Assembly (NCBI GenBank): GCA_002009475.1
Contig: AYTS01000026.1
Span: forward strand, 1-50,377
Length of the DNA: 50,377 bases
Direction: 5' to 3'
Source: Candidatus Brocadia carolinensis
Lineage (GTDB): Bacteria; Planctomycetota; Brocadiia; Brocadiales; Brocadiaceae
The stretch's first letter is position 1. Each line of letters begins with the position of its first letter. The translations under genes and the position numbers were made by a program. Positions 15,925-27,524 of the stretch are shown here, in pieces. The notes beneath the pieces were generated by a model that saw only the letters and a list, made by a program, of their open reading frames with translations, was not told where the DNA came from and made no database searches.

Positions 15925-18343
15925 ATGAAGATCAGACATAAACTCGTGATTCTTTTGGCTGTATTACTGGTTATCCTGGATAGCGTGCTCGTCTTTTTTG
16001 TTTACAAACGTACCCGCCGGGAATTTGTTATGGAGGTTCGGGAAAAGGCGAAATTAATCGCTATGGAATTAGAAACCACCAGGAATTATCTTGCATCCGC
16101 CTTGCAGAATTCCAAAATTGGAATTACGGAACAGACAAAATATTTTATTCCTGCCGTTTCTGCCAATGCTATTGGAACAAAGTTTGCCGAAAAGACGGGC
16201 TATATTATTCGGCAAACCAGCAGAAAATATAGAAATTTGTTTAATAAACCCGACCACTTTGAAGACGATGTCCTCCGGAAGATGGAAGAGAATCCCAACC
16301 TTCTTGAATACTGGTCAGATGATGTTGTTGATGGGAAAAGAGTTGAGCGGTATCTTTACGCTTTATACGTAAAAGAGGAGTGCCTCCTTTGCCATGGACC
16401 TAAAGAAAAAGCCCCGGAATTTATCCGGAAAAATTATGCTATAGGGTACGATTATAAAGTTGGAGAATTACGGGGGGCTATCAGTGTCGTTATTCCAAAG
16501 GAAATTGCTGAACGAAAATTCGCAGAAAACGTCATATTTTTTATTACCGCCAGTTCTGTCAGCATTTTCATGATCGTAGCAATCATTTTTCTGACTACAG
16601 AAAAGTTGATGAGGCCGATTGAGCGGTTAACAACTGCTGTGGCTACGATATCAAAGACAGGCGATCTTACAACGAAAGTAGATATTTTGTCCAAAGATGA
16701 GGTGGGACAACTTGGCAGGGCATTTAATGACATGTCTACCAAATTGCAATCAACGTATGCTACCCTGGAACAACGTATCGCCGAGAAGACTGCTCATTTG
16801 CAACAGGCAGTCTTGGCCTTAGAGCGGGCAAACAAAATGAAATCCGAGTTTCTGGCGAATATGTCGCATGAACTCCGCACGCCGCTCAATGCGATCATTG
16901 GCTTTGCAGAAGTCTTGCGGGACAAGATTGCCGGTGACCTGAATGATGAACAGACGGACTTCGTGAACGATATCCATAGCAGTGGCTGCCATCTCCTTCA
17001 AATGATCAACGATATCCTGGATTTATCCAAGATTGAGGCAGGTAAAATGGAACTGCAGTATGGAGTTTTTCTTGTCCCTGAGGCTATTGATGAAGTGCAT
17101 ACGATACTTAAAGGACTTGCCAGCAAGAAACATCTGGAATTAAAGACCGTAATACTGACGGAGGTGAAAAACATCGAGGCTGACCGCGTTAAATTTAAAC
17201 AAGTCTTATATAATCTGCTGTCGAATGCCATAAAATTTACCCCTGAGAACGGGAAGATCATTCTGGAAGCTGGTGTTATGGACGATATGTTGCAGTTGTC
17301 AGTATCTGATACAGGAATTGGGATGAAGTCGGAGGACCAGCAAAAAGTATTTAAGGAGTTCTGGCAGGCAGACAGTTCTTTTGCCAGGAAATATGAAGGA
17401 ACAGGGCTGGGACTCGCTCTGACGAAAAGGATTGTTGAGATGCATGGGGGGGAAAATCTGGTTTGAAAGTGAATATGGGAAGGGAAGTGCCTTTTATTTT
17501 ACATTACCTCTCAAAGCCACGGTTAAAACGACAGAGACTAAAGAGATCAAGGCCAAGCCACTTCAAGCAACTCCCGTAGGAGTAAAGGATGCAAAAACGG
17601 TTTTGGTTGTAGAAGATGATCGCATGGCAGCGGACCTTCTTACCCTGTATTTAACGAATGCGGGGTACAATGTTGTCGTAGCTGTGGATGGTGAGGAGGC
17701 TATCAAAAAGGCAAAGGAATACCAGCCGTTTTTAATTACCCTGGATGTTATGTTACCCAAAAAAGACGGATGGGACGTTCTTTCCGAACTCAAAAACTCT
17801 CAGGACGTAGCCAACATACCCGTAATTATCGTGTCAATGGTGGACAATAAAGATCTCGGCTTTAGCCTCGGAGCCGTGGAATATTTAATAAAGCCCATCG
17901 ATAGGGTAAAACTCATTGATATCGTGACCAGCTGTATTCCTGCAGAGAGAGACAAGAGCAAATCCATGACCGTATTAGTGGTCGATGATGATGAAAAGGC
18001 CGTTAAGTATATGAGCTCCGTCCTGGAAAATGCGGGTTTTGATGTACTGCGGGCATACAGTGGGAAAGCAGGGATCAATCTTGCGATTAACAATAAGCCG
18101 GATCTTATGATACTTGACCTTATGATGCCGGAAGTCAGTGGCTTTGATGTTGTTGAGAAGCTCAGGACTCACCCGACGGCAAAGGGAATTCCCATTATTA
18201 TCTGTTCTGCAAAGGATATAACCCCGGAAGACAAAAAGATATTAAACGGCCATATTTTAGCCATTGTCCAAAAGAGCAGCCATACAAAAGAAGACCTTCT
18301 TTCTTCGATTAAGAAGATAGAACATTTACATGTGAAAAGCTGA
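15925..18343 (+). CDS. Heme-c sensing hybrid histidine kinase with two receiver domains, frameshift at G7
   Basis: Domains in order: membrane segment (about 6-28); periplasmic Tll0287-like (DUF3365) sensor with a heme-c site CLLCH at residues 153-157; second membrane segment (about 206-228); HAMP; HisKA with the phospho-acceptor His about 315 in [12 protein letters not shown]; HATPase with DTGIGM and [18 protein letters not shown]; two receiver domains ([10 protein letters not shown]...[21 protein letters not shown]...[11 protein letters not shown]). The first frame stops at 17466 because of seven G at 17446-17452. Reading six G continues [20 protein letters not shown], the normal end of the ATPase domain, into the receivers, giving 805 residues. 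It likely reports redox state or a heme ligand such as NO to the regulators downstream. Confidence 0.88.
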
Positions 18344-18647
18344 AGTGCAATAAACGGTCTGCATCGTGTTTCGGGTGAAAAGATGAAATCTATGGTAAGG
18401 GTAAAAAGAAGGTATCATTGCAGGGAGACAATTGATCGCGAGGCAGAAGCTGGAGCAAGTTTTGGGATTCCTTGCCAATACGCCCGGAACAAACGCCGCA
18501 ATCTCCTGGCAATGACAAAGGCATGTCAACCTATTTCAGGCATTTACCATAGAAAGACAAGACGGGCACAAAAATGGAAGAAATTCAGTTCATCGGTCCA
18601 ATTCGAACTTCAAAACCCTAAACTATTTCGTTGAAGGAAAAACAGGT
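18344..18647 (+). other. Intergenic stretch
   Basis: About 300 bases between the hybrid kinase and the single-domain regulator. It contains the dispersed-repeat fragment CGCAATCTCCTGGCAATGAC near 18497, related to the CATTGCGAG/GAAGCAATC repeats elsewhere in the window. I see no gene. Confidence 0.5.
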
Positions 18648-19022
18648 ATGTCAGACAAGAATGTAATGGTCGTTGAGGATAATGAAAAAAACCGAAAACT
18701 CGTGCGCGTTGTGCTTAAGGCAAAGGGATATAATGTGATTGAAGCAACTACCGGAGAGGAGGCGCTCAACCTATTAAAGAACCAAAAGCCCAATATTATC
18801 CTTATGGACATCCAGCTCCCCGGGATAGACGGTCTCACTCTGATAAAGCAGATCAAGGCAGACTCTGTCACAAAGGAAATTCCGATTATTGCAGTTACTG
18901 CGTATGCGATGAAAGGGGACGAACAAAAGATCCTGGATACGGGCTGTGAAGCCTACATGAGCAAACCGATTAATACCCAGGAATTACCCCTCGTTATTGA
19001 AAAGTATATTAAAAAAGAGTAG
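18648..19022 (+). CDS. Single-domain response regulator (DivK/Spo0F-like)
   Basis: A 124-residue stand-alone receiver domain: acidic pocket VVEDNEKN, phospho-acceptor Asp in ILMDIQLPGIDG, switch Thr in AVTAYAMKGDE and Lys in YMSKPINTQEL. It has no output domain, so it acts by phosphotransfer or protein binding. Sitting just behind the hybrid kinase gene, it is a likely partner. The ATG follows GAAGGAAAAACAGGT. Confidence 0.92.
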   Translation: MSDKNVMVVEDNEKNRKLVRVVLKAKGYNVIEATTGEEALNLLKNQKPNIILMDIQLPGIDGLTLIKQIKADSVTKEIPIIAVTAYAMKGDEQKILDTGCEAYMSKPINTQELPLVIEKYIKKE

Positions 19023-19082
19023 TCATACCTTAAAGAAAGGCAATTTTAGCCGTGAACCACTACGAGAAAAGACAGGGGAACC

Positions 19083-19817
19083 ATGAGCAAACCTAAAATA
19101 TTGGTGGCGGATGATATCAAGCAAAATGTAAAACTCCTTCGGGTAATCCTGACTGCCGCCGAATATGATGTCGTTGAGGCTTATGATGGCGAGGAAGCAT
19201 TAGAAAAAGCGAGAGGTGAGCACCCCGATTTAATATTGTTGGATATTATGATGCCAAAGATGACCGGATATGAGGTATGCCAGAAACTCCGCGCAGATGC
19301 AAGCACAAAGAACATTCCTATTGTCATGATTACTGCCTTGCATGAGATGAACGACCGGATCAAAGGGATCGAGGCAGGGGCTGATGATTTTATTAGCAAA
19401 CCGTTTAATAAAGCAGAGCTGCTTGCCCGAATCAAAGCGTTGCTGCGTATGCGGCAGGTAACAGAGAAGCCGGTGAAAAAGGACGAAACGAGTGTTTTAG
19501 AATCAATCTTGTCTGATCTGAAAGAAGGCATCATCGTTACTGACGGGCAATGGAAGATCAGGAATATGAATAAAATGGCACACGACCTCTTACATATCCC
19601 GGAAACGGATATGAAAGATACAGATTTTTTAACATACTTATCGCATCTGAAGCTGTCCTTGCCCGTAGAGGTAATTACAAATACGCAGGAGAAAATTACT
19701 GATTTTCAGATTACTGATTCAAATGCCGAAGGTCTGCCATCGATAAACGCACGGATGACAAAGATACTGAATGAGCAGGGAAATGTAGCCGGAATTACCT
19801 TTACTTTAAGAAAATAA
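19083..19817 (+). CDS. Response regulator with receiver and PAS-like C-terminal domain
   Basis: Residues 1-122 are a receiver domain (VADDIKQN, LLDIMMPKMTGYEVC with the phospho-acceptor Asp, MITALHE, FISKPFNKAEL). After a short linker, residues 138-244 form a PAS-like domain (SILSDLKEGIIVTDGQWKIR...NKMAHDLLHIPE...ITFTLRK). There is no DNA-binding or enzymatic domain, so it is probably a signalling relay. It lies 60 bases after the single-domain regulator, in the same direction, and likely belongs to one signalling operon with the kinase. Confidence 0.88.
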   Translation: MSKPKILVADDIKQNVKLLRVILTAAEYDVVEAYDGEEALEKARGEHPDLILLDIMMPKMTGYEVCQKLRADASTKNIPIVMITALHEMNDRIKGIEAGADDFISKPFNKAELLARIKALLRMRQVTEKPVKKDETSVLESILSDLKEGIIVTDGQWKIRNMNKMAHDLLHIPETDMKDTDFLTYLSHLKLSLPVEVITNTQEKITDFQITDSNAEGLPSINARMTKILNEQGNVAGITFTLRK

Positions 19818-19922
19818 TCAGCGTAACAAAGAGAGGAAACCTAGGCTGGTCCATGCAATAGAATCGGGTAATGTGTTTCAGGGGAAAAGATAAAAACCCG
19901 ATTTACTTCAGGCCGTGTATAG

Positions 19923-20221
19923 TATTACCCCGTAAAAACTTCTTGTCCTCATTTTCATGAGGACAAGTTTTCGTAAGTTTTTTCACAATCCTAAATCCTT
20001 AGCGCAGCAAAGCCGCATCCAATTCTCCGTTGTGAAAGCGGTAGATTGCTTCGGCAAAGACCCTCGCAATAACACAGGCGGTGCTTTGATGACATATTGT
20101 GTATTGTCATTGCGAGTGAAGCGAAGCAATCTTTCTCTCATAAACAATCAGTACCTCCTGATAAGGAATAAATGGGGTTGTGAAAAAACTTACAAAAAGA
20201 AGAAGTTTTTACACGGTAATA
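19923..20221 (+). repeat. MITE-like element, copy 1, with terminal inverted repeats
   Basis: Both ends are inverted repeats: TATTACCCCGTAAAAACTTC on the left and its counterpart GAAGTTTTTACACGGTAATA on the right, each followed inward by the GTAAGTTTTTTCACAA block. The interior holds the dispersed repeat CATTGCGAGTGAAGCGAAGCAATC. The left arm also has a hairpin, GTCCTC-ATTTTCAT-GAGGAC. No transposase is encoded. The second copy lies at 23115 with its interior reversed. Confidence 0.75.
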
Positions 20222-20234
20222 TTATATAAGGTAG

Positions 20235-20290
20235 GTCAACCGTCCCGGTTGACATTATAATGACAAGTGGAGACGCTTGTTCTACCGATA
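20235..20290 (-). repeat. Paired palindromic repeats (GTCAACCG and GACAAGCG types)
   Basis: Two hairpins in tandem: GTCAACCG-TCC-CGGTTGAC (20235-20253) and GACAAGTGGAGACGCTTGT (20262-20280). Read on the minus strand the second matches the repeat at 6581-6612, including the GGTRG left flank and the TCATYATAAT right flank. Confidence 0.6.
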
Positions 20291-20383
20291 GAGGGGATTT
20301 GCTTGCGGCTTCACTGCCTTAGGGTTTTATAGCTTCCTTCTGTTTCCAATTCCGGGGAAATTGCTGATGGGGAGGTCGCCCGC

Positions 20384-22727
<2,344 letters not shown>

Positions 22728-22793
22728 GCAATATATTCAGTCATGGAATTATTTTCTTTGCAGAAATACCTGTTCCCAAAATAATAAAGCATA

Positions 22794-22822
22794 ATTCTAT
22801 GTTACAAGACCGTGTTATTCAA
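22794..22822 (-). promoter_or_regulatory. Sigma70-type promoter for kdsB-pyrG
   Basis: On the minus strand TTGAAT (22822-22817) and TAGAAT (22799-22794) are separated by 17 bases, about 65 bases upstream of the kdsB ATG. It is a good but not perfect consensus match. Confidence 0.55.
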
Positions 22823-22876
22823 ACAATTTTTCAAGATTTTTCAGAGGTCACTGCGGCTCTGTCTTTGAAAAATTGT
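22823..22876. repeat. Long inverted repeat next to the kdsB promoter
   Basis: ACAATTTTTCAAGA (22823-22836) pairs with TCTTTGAAAAATTGT (22862-22876), a 14-bp stem with one bulge and a 25-base loop. It directly abuts the -35 hexamer of the kdsB promoter on its upstream side, so it could be an operator or a hairpin from upstream. Function unknown. Confidence 0.55.
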
Positions 22877-23114
22877 TGCCTTAAACCCCGGAAGTCAAAG
22901 ACAGGACTTAATGTCACAGCACAACGAACTGCAAGGCATATCTGCGTCAAAGAGAAATACAAGTAATTCCAGGTCAAACAAAAGGAACTTGCATTCCTTA
23001 AAATTATTTAGTATAGTCAACGTTTTGTAGGCGAGAAATATCTGCCTGCAAATTGTCTTTGCCGGTAAGAAACGCTGGTAAGAATAGTTTCTGGATTTGA
23101 TGATGGAGCAGAGA

Positions 23115-23350
23115 GTATTACCGGGTAAAAACTTCTTTCCCTCCATTTTCATGAGGGTAAGTTTTTGTAAGTTTTTTCACAACCCTGTGTACCCCTTACG
23201 AGGAGGTACAGATTATTTATGAAAGAAAGATTGCTTTGTTTCGTTCGTAAGGACAACGCACAATATGCCCTCCAAGGCATAGCCCATGTCATTGCGAGGG
23301 GTTTTTTCCCGAAGCAATCTCCCGCTTTCACAACGGAGAATTATCGTGGC
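23115..23350 (-). repeat. MITE-like element, copy 2, right end decayed
   Basis: It starts TATTACCGGGTAAAAACTTC and has the hairpin around ATTTTCATGAGGG and the GTAAGTTTTTTCACAA block, as in copy 1. The interior matches the reverse complement of copy 1 (ATTGCTTTGTTTCG, CATTGCGAGGGG, CTTTCACAACGGAGAATT), so it is inverted relative to copy 1. The distal terminal repeat is not recognisable. Confidence 0.7.
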
Positions 23351-23606
23351 TTCGTTGAGTTTCGGTGTTGAAGAAGATCGACAGGTTACTGGTCATTGCA
23401 AGCACCCTTGCGTTGCTCAGTGTAAACTCCGCGAAACCAAAGTTGCAAGCTCGGGTAATGCAAGCCCGTGAGACTTCTCGCTTTGCCAGGAATGACCGTT
23501 ATAGGAAAATTGCTTCGGACTAGAGCCTTCACAATGACAACTTTCTTTAAGCGTTTATCAGAATAACATCTTGCTAAATTCCTGCAGTGAGACGGAAAAT
23601 AAACCC
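23351..23606 (+). other. Repeat-rich intergenic stretch before def
   Basis: About 255 bases with fragments of the dispersed CATTGC/GCAATG repeats (for example GTCATTGCAAGCACC, CAGGAATGACCG, CACAATGACAAC). No gene is visible. The 370 bases between kdsB and the repeat at 23115 hold only the promoter and inverted repeat listed. Confidence 0.5.
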
Positions 23607-24119
23607 ATGAATATTGTCTTTTATCCTGACCCGGTGCTTCGCCAAAAGGCGAAACCACTCACGGAAATTAATAGTGAAGTATGCAAAAAAGCAGAAGAGA
23701 TGATGGAATTAATGCACCAGGCCCAGGGTGTTGGGCTTGCAGCGCCACAGGTGGGATGGTCAGTTCGACTTTTCATTATTGATGTGGTTGGGGCTAGCAG
23801 TGGTGAAAAGGTATTTATTAACCCGGTTATTATTGAAGAGCAGGGCGAGCTGAATAAGGAAGAGGGTTGTTTAAGCTTTCCCGGCATTACCAGCAAGATT
23901 ATCCGTGCGCAGCGGATTAAGGCACAAGCTTATACCCTGAAAGGGCAAAAGATAGAGATAGAGGCTGAAGGGTTGGCGGCGCGCGCATGGCAGCACGAAT
24001 TGGACCATCTCAACGGAGAACTTTTTATTGACAAGATGATTCCTTCAAACCGGTTGGCTATATCTCAGCAGTTAAAAGAATTCGAACGGCTCTATAAAGG
24101 CGCCAAAATACCTGTCTAA
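23607..24119 (+). CDS. def: Peptide deformylase
   Basis: Removes the N-formyl group from new proteins. All three signature motifs are present: GVGLAAPQ (about 40), EGCLSFPG with the metal-binding Cys (about 85) and QHELDHLNG with the catalytic Glu and two metal-binding His (about 131). The ATG at 23607 gives the usual MNIVFYPDPVLR start; an in-frame upstream start at 23571 would add 12 residues without precedent. It is followed by fmt, its functional counterpart. Confidence 0.96.
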   Translation: MNIVFYPDPVLRQKAKPLTEINSEVCKKAEEMMELMHQAQGVGLAAPQVGWSVRLFIIDVVGASSGEKVFINPVIIEEQGELNKEEGCLSFPGITSKIIRAQRIKAQAYTLKGQKIEIEAEGLAARAWQHELDHLNGELFIDKMIPSNRLAISQQLKEFERLYKGAKIPV

Positions 24120-24129
24120 TCCAACGTTA

Positions 24130-24199
24130 AAGAATTTCAATTATCCCCCCCCATAATCCCCGTGTTTACGAGGGGAAACAGAGGGGAAGTCGTCTAATA
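24130..24199 (+). repeat. GC-palindrome repeat, copy G (diverged)
   Basis: AGAATTTCAATTA, C-run, TAATCCCC, a core changed to CGTGTTTACGAGGGG, AAACAGAGGGGAAGTCG and a short CTAAT terminus. It lies in the def-fmt intergenic gap, about 65 bases before the fmt start. Confidence 0.8.
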
Positions 24200-24263
24200 C
24201 CCAATGAATAAGGTTTACTAAGAGAGAAAAAGCTCTCTTCAAACAGAGGCTGGTCTATTACTC

Positions 24264-25223
24264 ATGAATGTCGTCTTTATGGGAACTCCTGAGTTTGCTG
24301 TTCCCAGTTTATGCTCATTGACACGATCAACCCATAGAATTACTGCGGTTGTCACACAACCGGACAGACCCAAAGGAAGAAGTAAAATATCGAGCCCTTC
24401 GCCGGTGAAGGGAAAAGCACAGGAACTGGGATTAAAGATCCTGCAGCCTGTTAACGTCAATGATGACACAGTAGTGAAACAGCTCCAGGCCCTTTCGCCT
24501 GAGTGTATCGTGGTTGTTGCCTTCGGCCAGTTTTTATCCAATGCAATTCTTCATCTTCCGCGACATCGGTGTCTTAACATCCATGCATCTCTATTGCCAA
24601 AATATCGCGGAGCGGCTCCTATTAATTGGTCAATCATGCACGGGGAAACCGTCACGGGCGTTACTTCTGTGGTTATGACCGCCAGGATGGATGCCGGTGA
24701 CGTCCTGGCTCAAAAAACAACGCCGTTATTGCCTGACGAAAATGCAGGAGCACTTGGAAAAAGGCTGTCTGCCATGGGCGCTGAACTTCTCATTGATACG
24801 TTGCATCTTATAGAAACGGGGAGCGCTACTTACACAAAGCAAGACGAACACGGCGTATCCTTTGCGCCAAAATTAAAGAAGGAACACGGGTTAATCCTGT
24901 GGCGTCAGGAGACACAAAAAATTCATAACCTAGTACGGGGCATGACACCTTCGCCCGGTGCATATGCGTATTTTCTCAAAAGCGGTTCAAAAGAAAAGGT
25001 AAGAATTATCATACAAAAGACGCAGATTCACGAAGCGCCAGAAGCAAAACCGTCTTTTAACCCAGGCATGATAAGCGAAATTACCCCTTGTGGAATTCAT
25101 GTGGCAACGCTGGATGGAACTATTTGTATTACCCAGGTACAACCGGAAGGCAAGCGTGCCATGGATGCGCAGGAATACCTTCGGGGTCATAAGATAACCG
25201 CTGGGGATATGCTGGTATCGTAA
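24264..25223 (+). CDS. fmt: Methionyl-tRNA formyltransferase
   Basis: The 319-residue protein formylates initiator Met-tRNA from 10-formyl-tetrahydrofolate. N-terminal MNVVFMGTPEFAVPSL, the catalytic and folate-binding loop HASLLPKYRGAAPINWSI with GETVTGVT, DAGDVL and the C-terminal tRNA-binding domain starting KIHNLVRGMTPSPGAY are all typical. It works with def and belongs to a def-fmt-DUF116-rsmB cluster seen in many anaerobes. Confidence 0.97.
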   Translation: MNVVFMGTPEFAVPSLCSLTRSTHRITAVVTQPDRPKGRSKISSPSPVKGKAQELGLKILQPVNVNDDTVVKQLQALSPECIVVVAFGQFLSNAILHLPRHRCLNIHASLLPKYRGAAPINWSIMHGETVTGVTSVVMTARMDAGDVLAQKTTPLLPDENAGALGKRLSAMGAELLIDTLHLIETGSATYTKQDEHGVSFAPKLKKEHGLILWRQETQKIHNLVRGMTPSPGAYAYFLKSGSKEKVRIIIQKTQIHEAPEAKPSFNPGMISEITPCGIHVATLDGTICITQVQPEGKRAMDAQEYLRGHKITAGDMLVS

Positions 25224-25413
25224 TTCCTGTTTCCCGGGTGTGGCAATGATTCATGCTATAGGGTTAAATTATTGATAACCGTTTAGTTTTTTGAAAAAGC
25301 ATCGGGAAAAGCTCCGTTTGGAGTGATATATTTATAGACAAACTTACATTACCGCAATTCTGAAGTGTTTTGCGGTAAACTAATTTCTTGTCATTTACAT
25401 AAAGGCAGGTACT

Positions 25414-25857
25414 ATGGAATTTATTGATAAAAAAGTTGTTTCTATCAATAACCTCATGATGAAGTTTCGCAAGAAAAAGTGTTCGCCGAAAAATTTACTG
25501 ATTTTATTCCCCCACTGCATTCAGAGTTCGCAGTGCAAGCAGAATGTCAAACATGATTTGAATGAATGTAAACGCTGTGGGAAATGTAAAGTGAAGGACT
25601 TGATAGAATTTTCTGAAAAGTATGGTGTTCATATTAGCCTTGCCAGCGGAGGACGCGCCGCACTTCAAAGGGTGATGGACGAAGATATTCACGGGGTAAT
25701 TGCGATTGCCTGTGAAAAGGAGCTCCGGACTGGTCTAATGGCGGCCATGTCTAAGGCGATATTTGCCGTACCGAATCTGAGACCTCACGGATATTGTAAG
25801 GATACGGATGTATATCTGGACGAGGTAAAAGAGGCGATTGAAAAATTCCTCACCTAA
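25414..25857 (+). CDS. DUF116 family protein
   Basis: A 147-residue cysteine-rich protein: LLILFPHCIQSSQCKQNVKH, then CKRCGKCKVKDL and GGRAALQRVMDEDIHGVIAIACEKEL. These match the conserved C-terminal part of DUF116 proteins, which often lie between fmt and rsmB. Many members have an N-terminal membrane region that is absent here. The cysteines may bind a metal or an iron-sulfur cluster, but the function is unknown. It overlaps rsmB by 20 bases. Confidence 0.82.
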   Translation: MEFIDKKVVSINNLMMKFRKKKCSPKNLLILFPHCIQSSQCKQNVKHDLNECKRCGKCKVKDLIEFSEKYGVHISLASGGRAALQRVMDEDIHGVIAIACEKELRTGLMAAMSKAIFAVPNLRPHGYCKDTDVYLDEVKEAIEKFLT

Positions 25858-27235
25858 GCACGATGTCCGCTACGAATGTATTCGTATCCTGCGTGCAATT
25901 GATGAACAGGAGGTTTTTGCCGGGGAATTACTCTCCGAAAGATACTCGCGCGGCGATCTTTCTGAACGAGACAAAGGGCTCCTCGCCGAATTGACACATG
26001 GCGTTATCCGTCATCGTCTGTCTCTTGATACCATCATTTCCGCTTTCTCCAAAATCCCGCTTGCCAGGATAGAGCCCTGGATATTATACGCCCTGCGGAT
26101 GGGTCTCTATCAGATGATCTATTTAGACAGGATTCCTCCGTCTGCTACGGTAAATACATCAGTAGAGCTCGTAAAAAAATTAATCCGCCGTGCAGATGCC
26201 GTCAAATTTACCAATGCGATCCTTCGGTCTGTTGAACGAAGCATTCACAACAAATCCGCGCATGCCTCAGAAATAACCGACCCGCAGAAGGCCTTGCACA
26301 AACGGGACAATACGTGGTGTGTCTTTCACATTCCGATATTACCAAATCCTGCTGAAGCGCTCTCTTCCTGCCTGGCAGCGAATTATAGTCATCCGGAATG
26401 GCTTATACAGCGATGGGTCGGCAGATATGGAAAAGAGAATACCATGGAAATCTGCAAAGCCAACAATCGTGCGCCAAGGCTGTTCCTTCGTATAAATCAA
26501 AAGAAAATATCGGTCCGGGAATTTATTGCGTTGCTCGATAAAAGAGGTATCCGTGCAGATACCGTCAATGATGCCGTCGTTGTTAAGGATATTGCCGTCC
26601 AGGAAATTCCGGGATTTGCGGAAGGCTTGTTCTTTGTGCAGGACATCTCTGCCATGAAGGTGGCAGAATTCCTCAAGGCGGAGAAGTCGCATACCGTGCT
26701 GGATTTGTGCGCTGCACCCGGCGGAAAGACAACCCATATTGCAGAACTCCTGGGCGGGACGGGCTGGGTATATGCGCTGGATATCTCTTTCAACCGTTTG
26801 CTGCTCGTGAAAGAGAATTGCCGTCGGATGGGAGTTCAGAATGTCTCCCCCGTGTGCGGTGACGCCTCTGGCGGCAGAGTCCCTTTTCAGATTCAATTTG
26901 ATCGGGTACTTATCGATGCGCCATGTTCCAATACCGGCGTGCTTGCGCGTCGTGCTGAGGCACGGTGGAGATTAAAAGAAAGGGATATTCAAACCCTGGC
27001 CTCTCTCCAATGCTCGCTCCTGAAGGCTGGCGCCGCCATGATGAAACCGGACGGTTATTTAGTATACAGTACCTGCAGCATTGAACCGGAAGAAAACCAG
27101 GAGATAATAAAAAAATTTATAGATAACAGCGAATCGCAATTTTATCTCGATGCCGAGGATTATTATTTGCCCGGTATAAATACCGGGGATGGTGGATACA
27201 TGGCCCGGCTTTGCAAGAGACGAAGTCCGCCCTGA
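25838..27235 (+). CDS. rsmB: 16S rRNA (cytosine-967-C5)-methyltransferase RsmB
   Basis: The 465-residue protein has an N-terminal NusB-like RNA-binding domain (LSERDKGLLAELTHGVIRHR) and a C-terminal SAM-dependent methyltransferase: GLFFVQDISAM, VLDLCAAPGGKTTHIAELL, DAPCSNTGVLARR with the PC catalytic cysteine and YSTCSIEPEENQ with the TC cysteine. The start is TTG at 25838, inside the DUF116 gene behind GAGG; there is no ATG before the conserved N-terminus. Confidence 0.95.
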   Translation: MKNSSPKHDVRYECIRILRAIDEQEVFAGELLSERYSRGDLSERDKGLLAELTHGVIRHRLSLDTIISAFSKIPLARIEPWILYALRMGLYQMIYLDRIPPSATVNTSVELVKKLIRRADAVKFTNAILRSVERSIHNKSAHASEITDPQKALHKRDNTWCVFHIPILPNPAEALSSCLAANYSHPEWLIQRWVGRYGKENTMEICKANNRAPRLFLRINQKKISVREFIALLDKRGIRADTVNDAVVVKDIAVQEIPGFAEGLFFVQDISAMKVAEFLKAEKSHTVLDLCAAPGGKTTHIAELLGGTGWVYALDISFNRLLLVKENCRRMGVQNVSPVCGDASGGRVPFQIQFDRVLIDAPCSNTGVLARRAEARWRLKERDIQTLASLQCSLLKAGAAMMKPDGYLVYSTCSIEPEENQEIIKKFIDNSESQFYLDAEDYYLPGINTGDGGYMARLCKRRSPP

Positions 27236-27301
27236 ACGGTAAAATCGCATCAAACAACGATTGGTACTTTCCAAAGATTTCTGAGGTAAAAGAAATAAAA
27301 C

Positions 27302-27330
27302 TGTCATTGCGGGCGCTAGCGAAGCAATTC
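27302..27330 (+). repeat. Dispersed TCATTGCGGGC/GAAGCAATT repeat
   Basis: TGTCATTGCGGGCGCTAGCG-AAGCAATTCC, a copy of the short dispersed repeat also carried inside the MITE-like elements. It sits in the 290-base gap after rsmB, in which I see no gene. Confidence 0.55.
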
Positions 27331-27524
27331 CAGATTAGGAAAGATTGCAAAGCCTGTTCTGAACGTATCAGTGAGGATTCTCCGGCTTTCCTGCCGTTTC
27401 CGATTACCGATGTCTTGCTCCTTGCGATGATAAGATTTCATATATCCCTGACAGATTCTTTTTCCGCAGTGAAATCCGCAGGGTGCGCCGCTATGCGACT
27501 CTTGCAGGATCATCTTTTGAATTT

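Noticed and set aside
24395..24420. Palindromic-repeat insert in fmt (SSPSPVKGKA)
   Set aside because: SPVK is the normal conserved sequence at this position in Fmt proteins, so there is no insertion.
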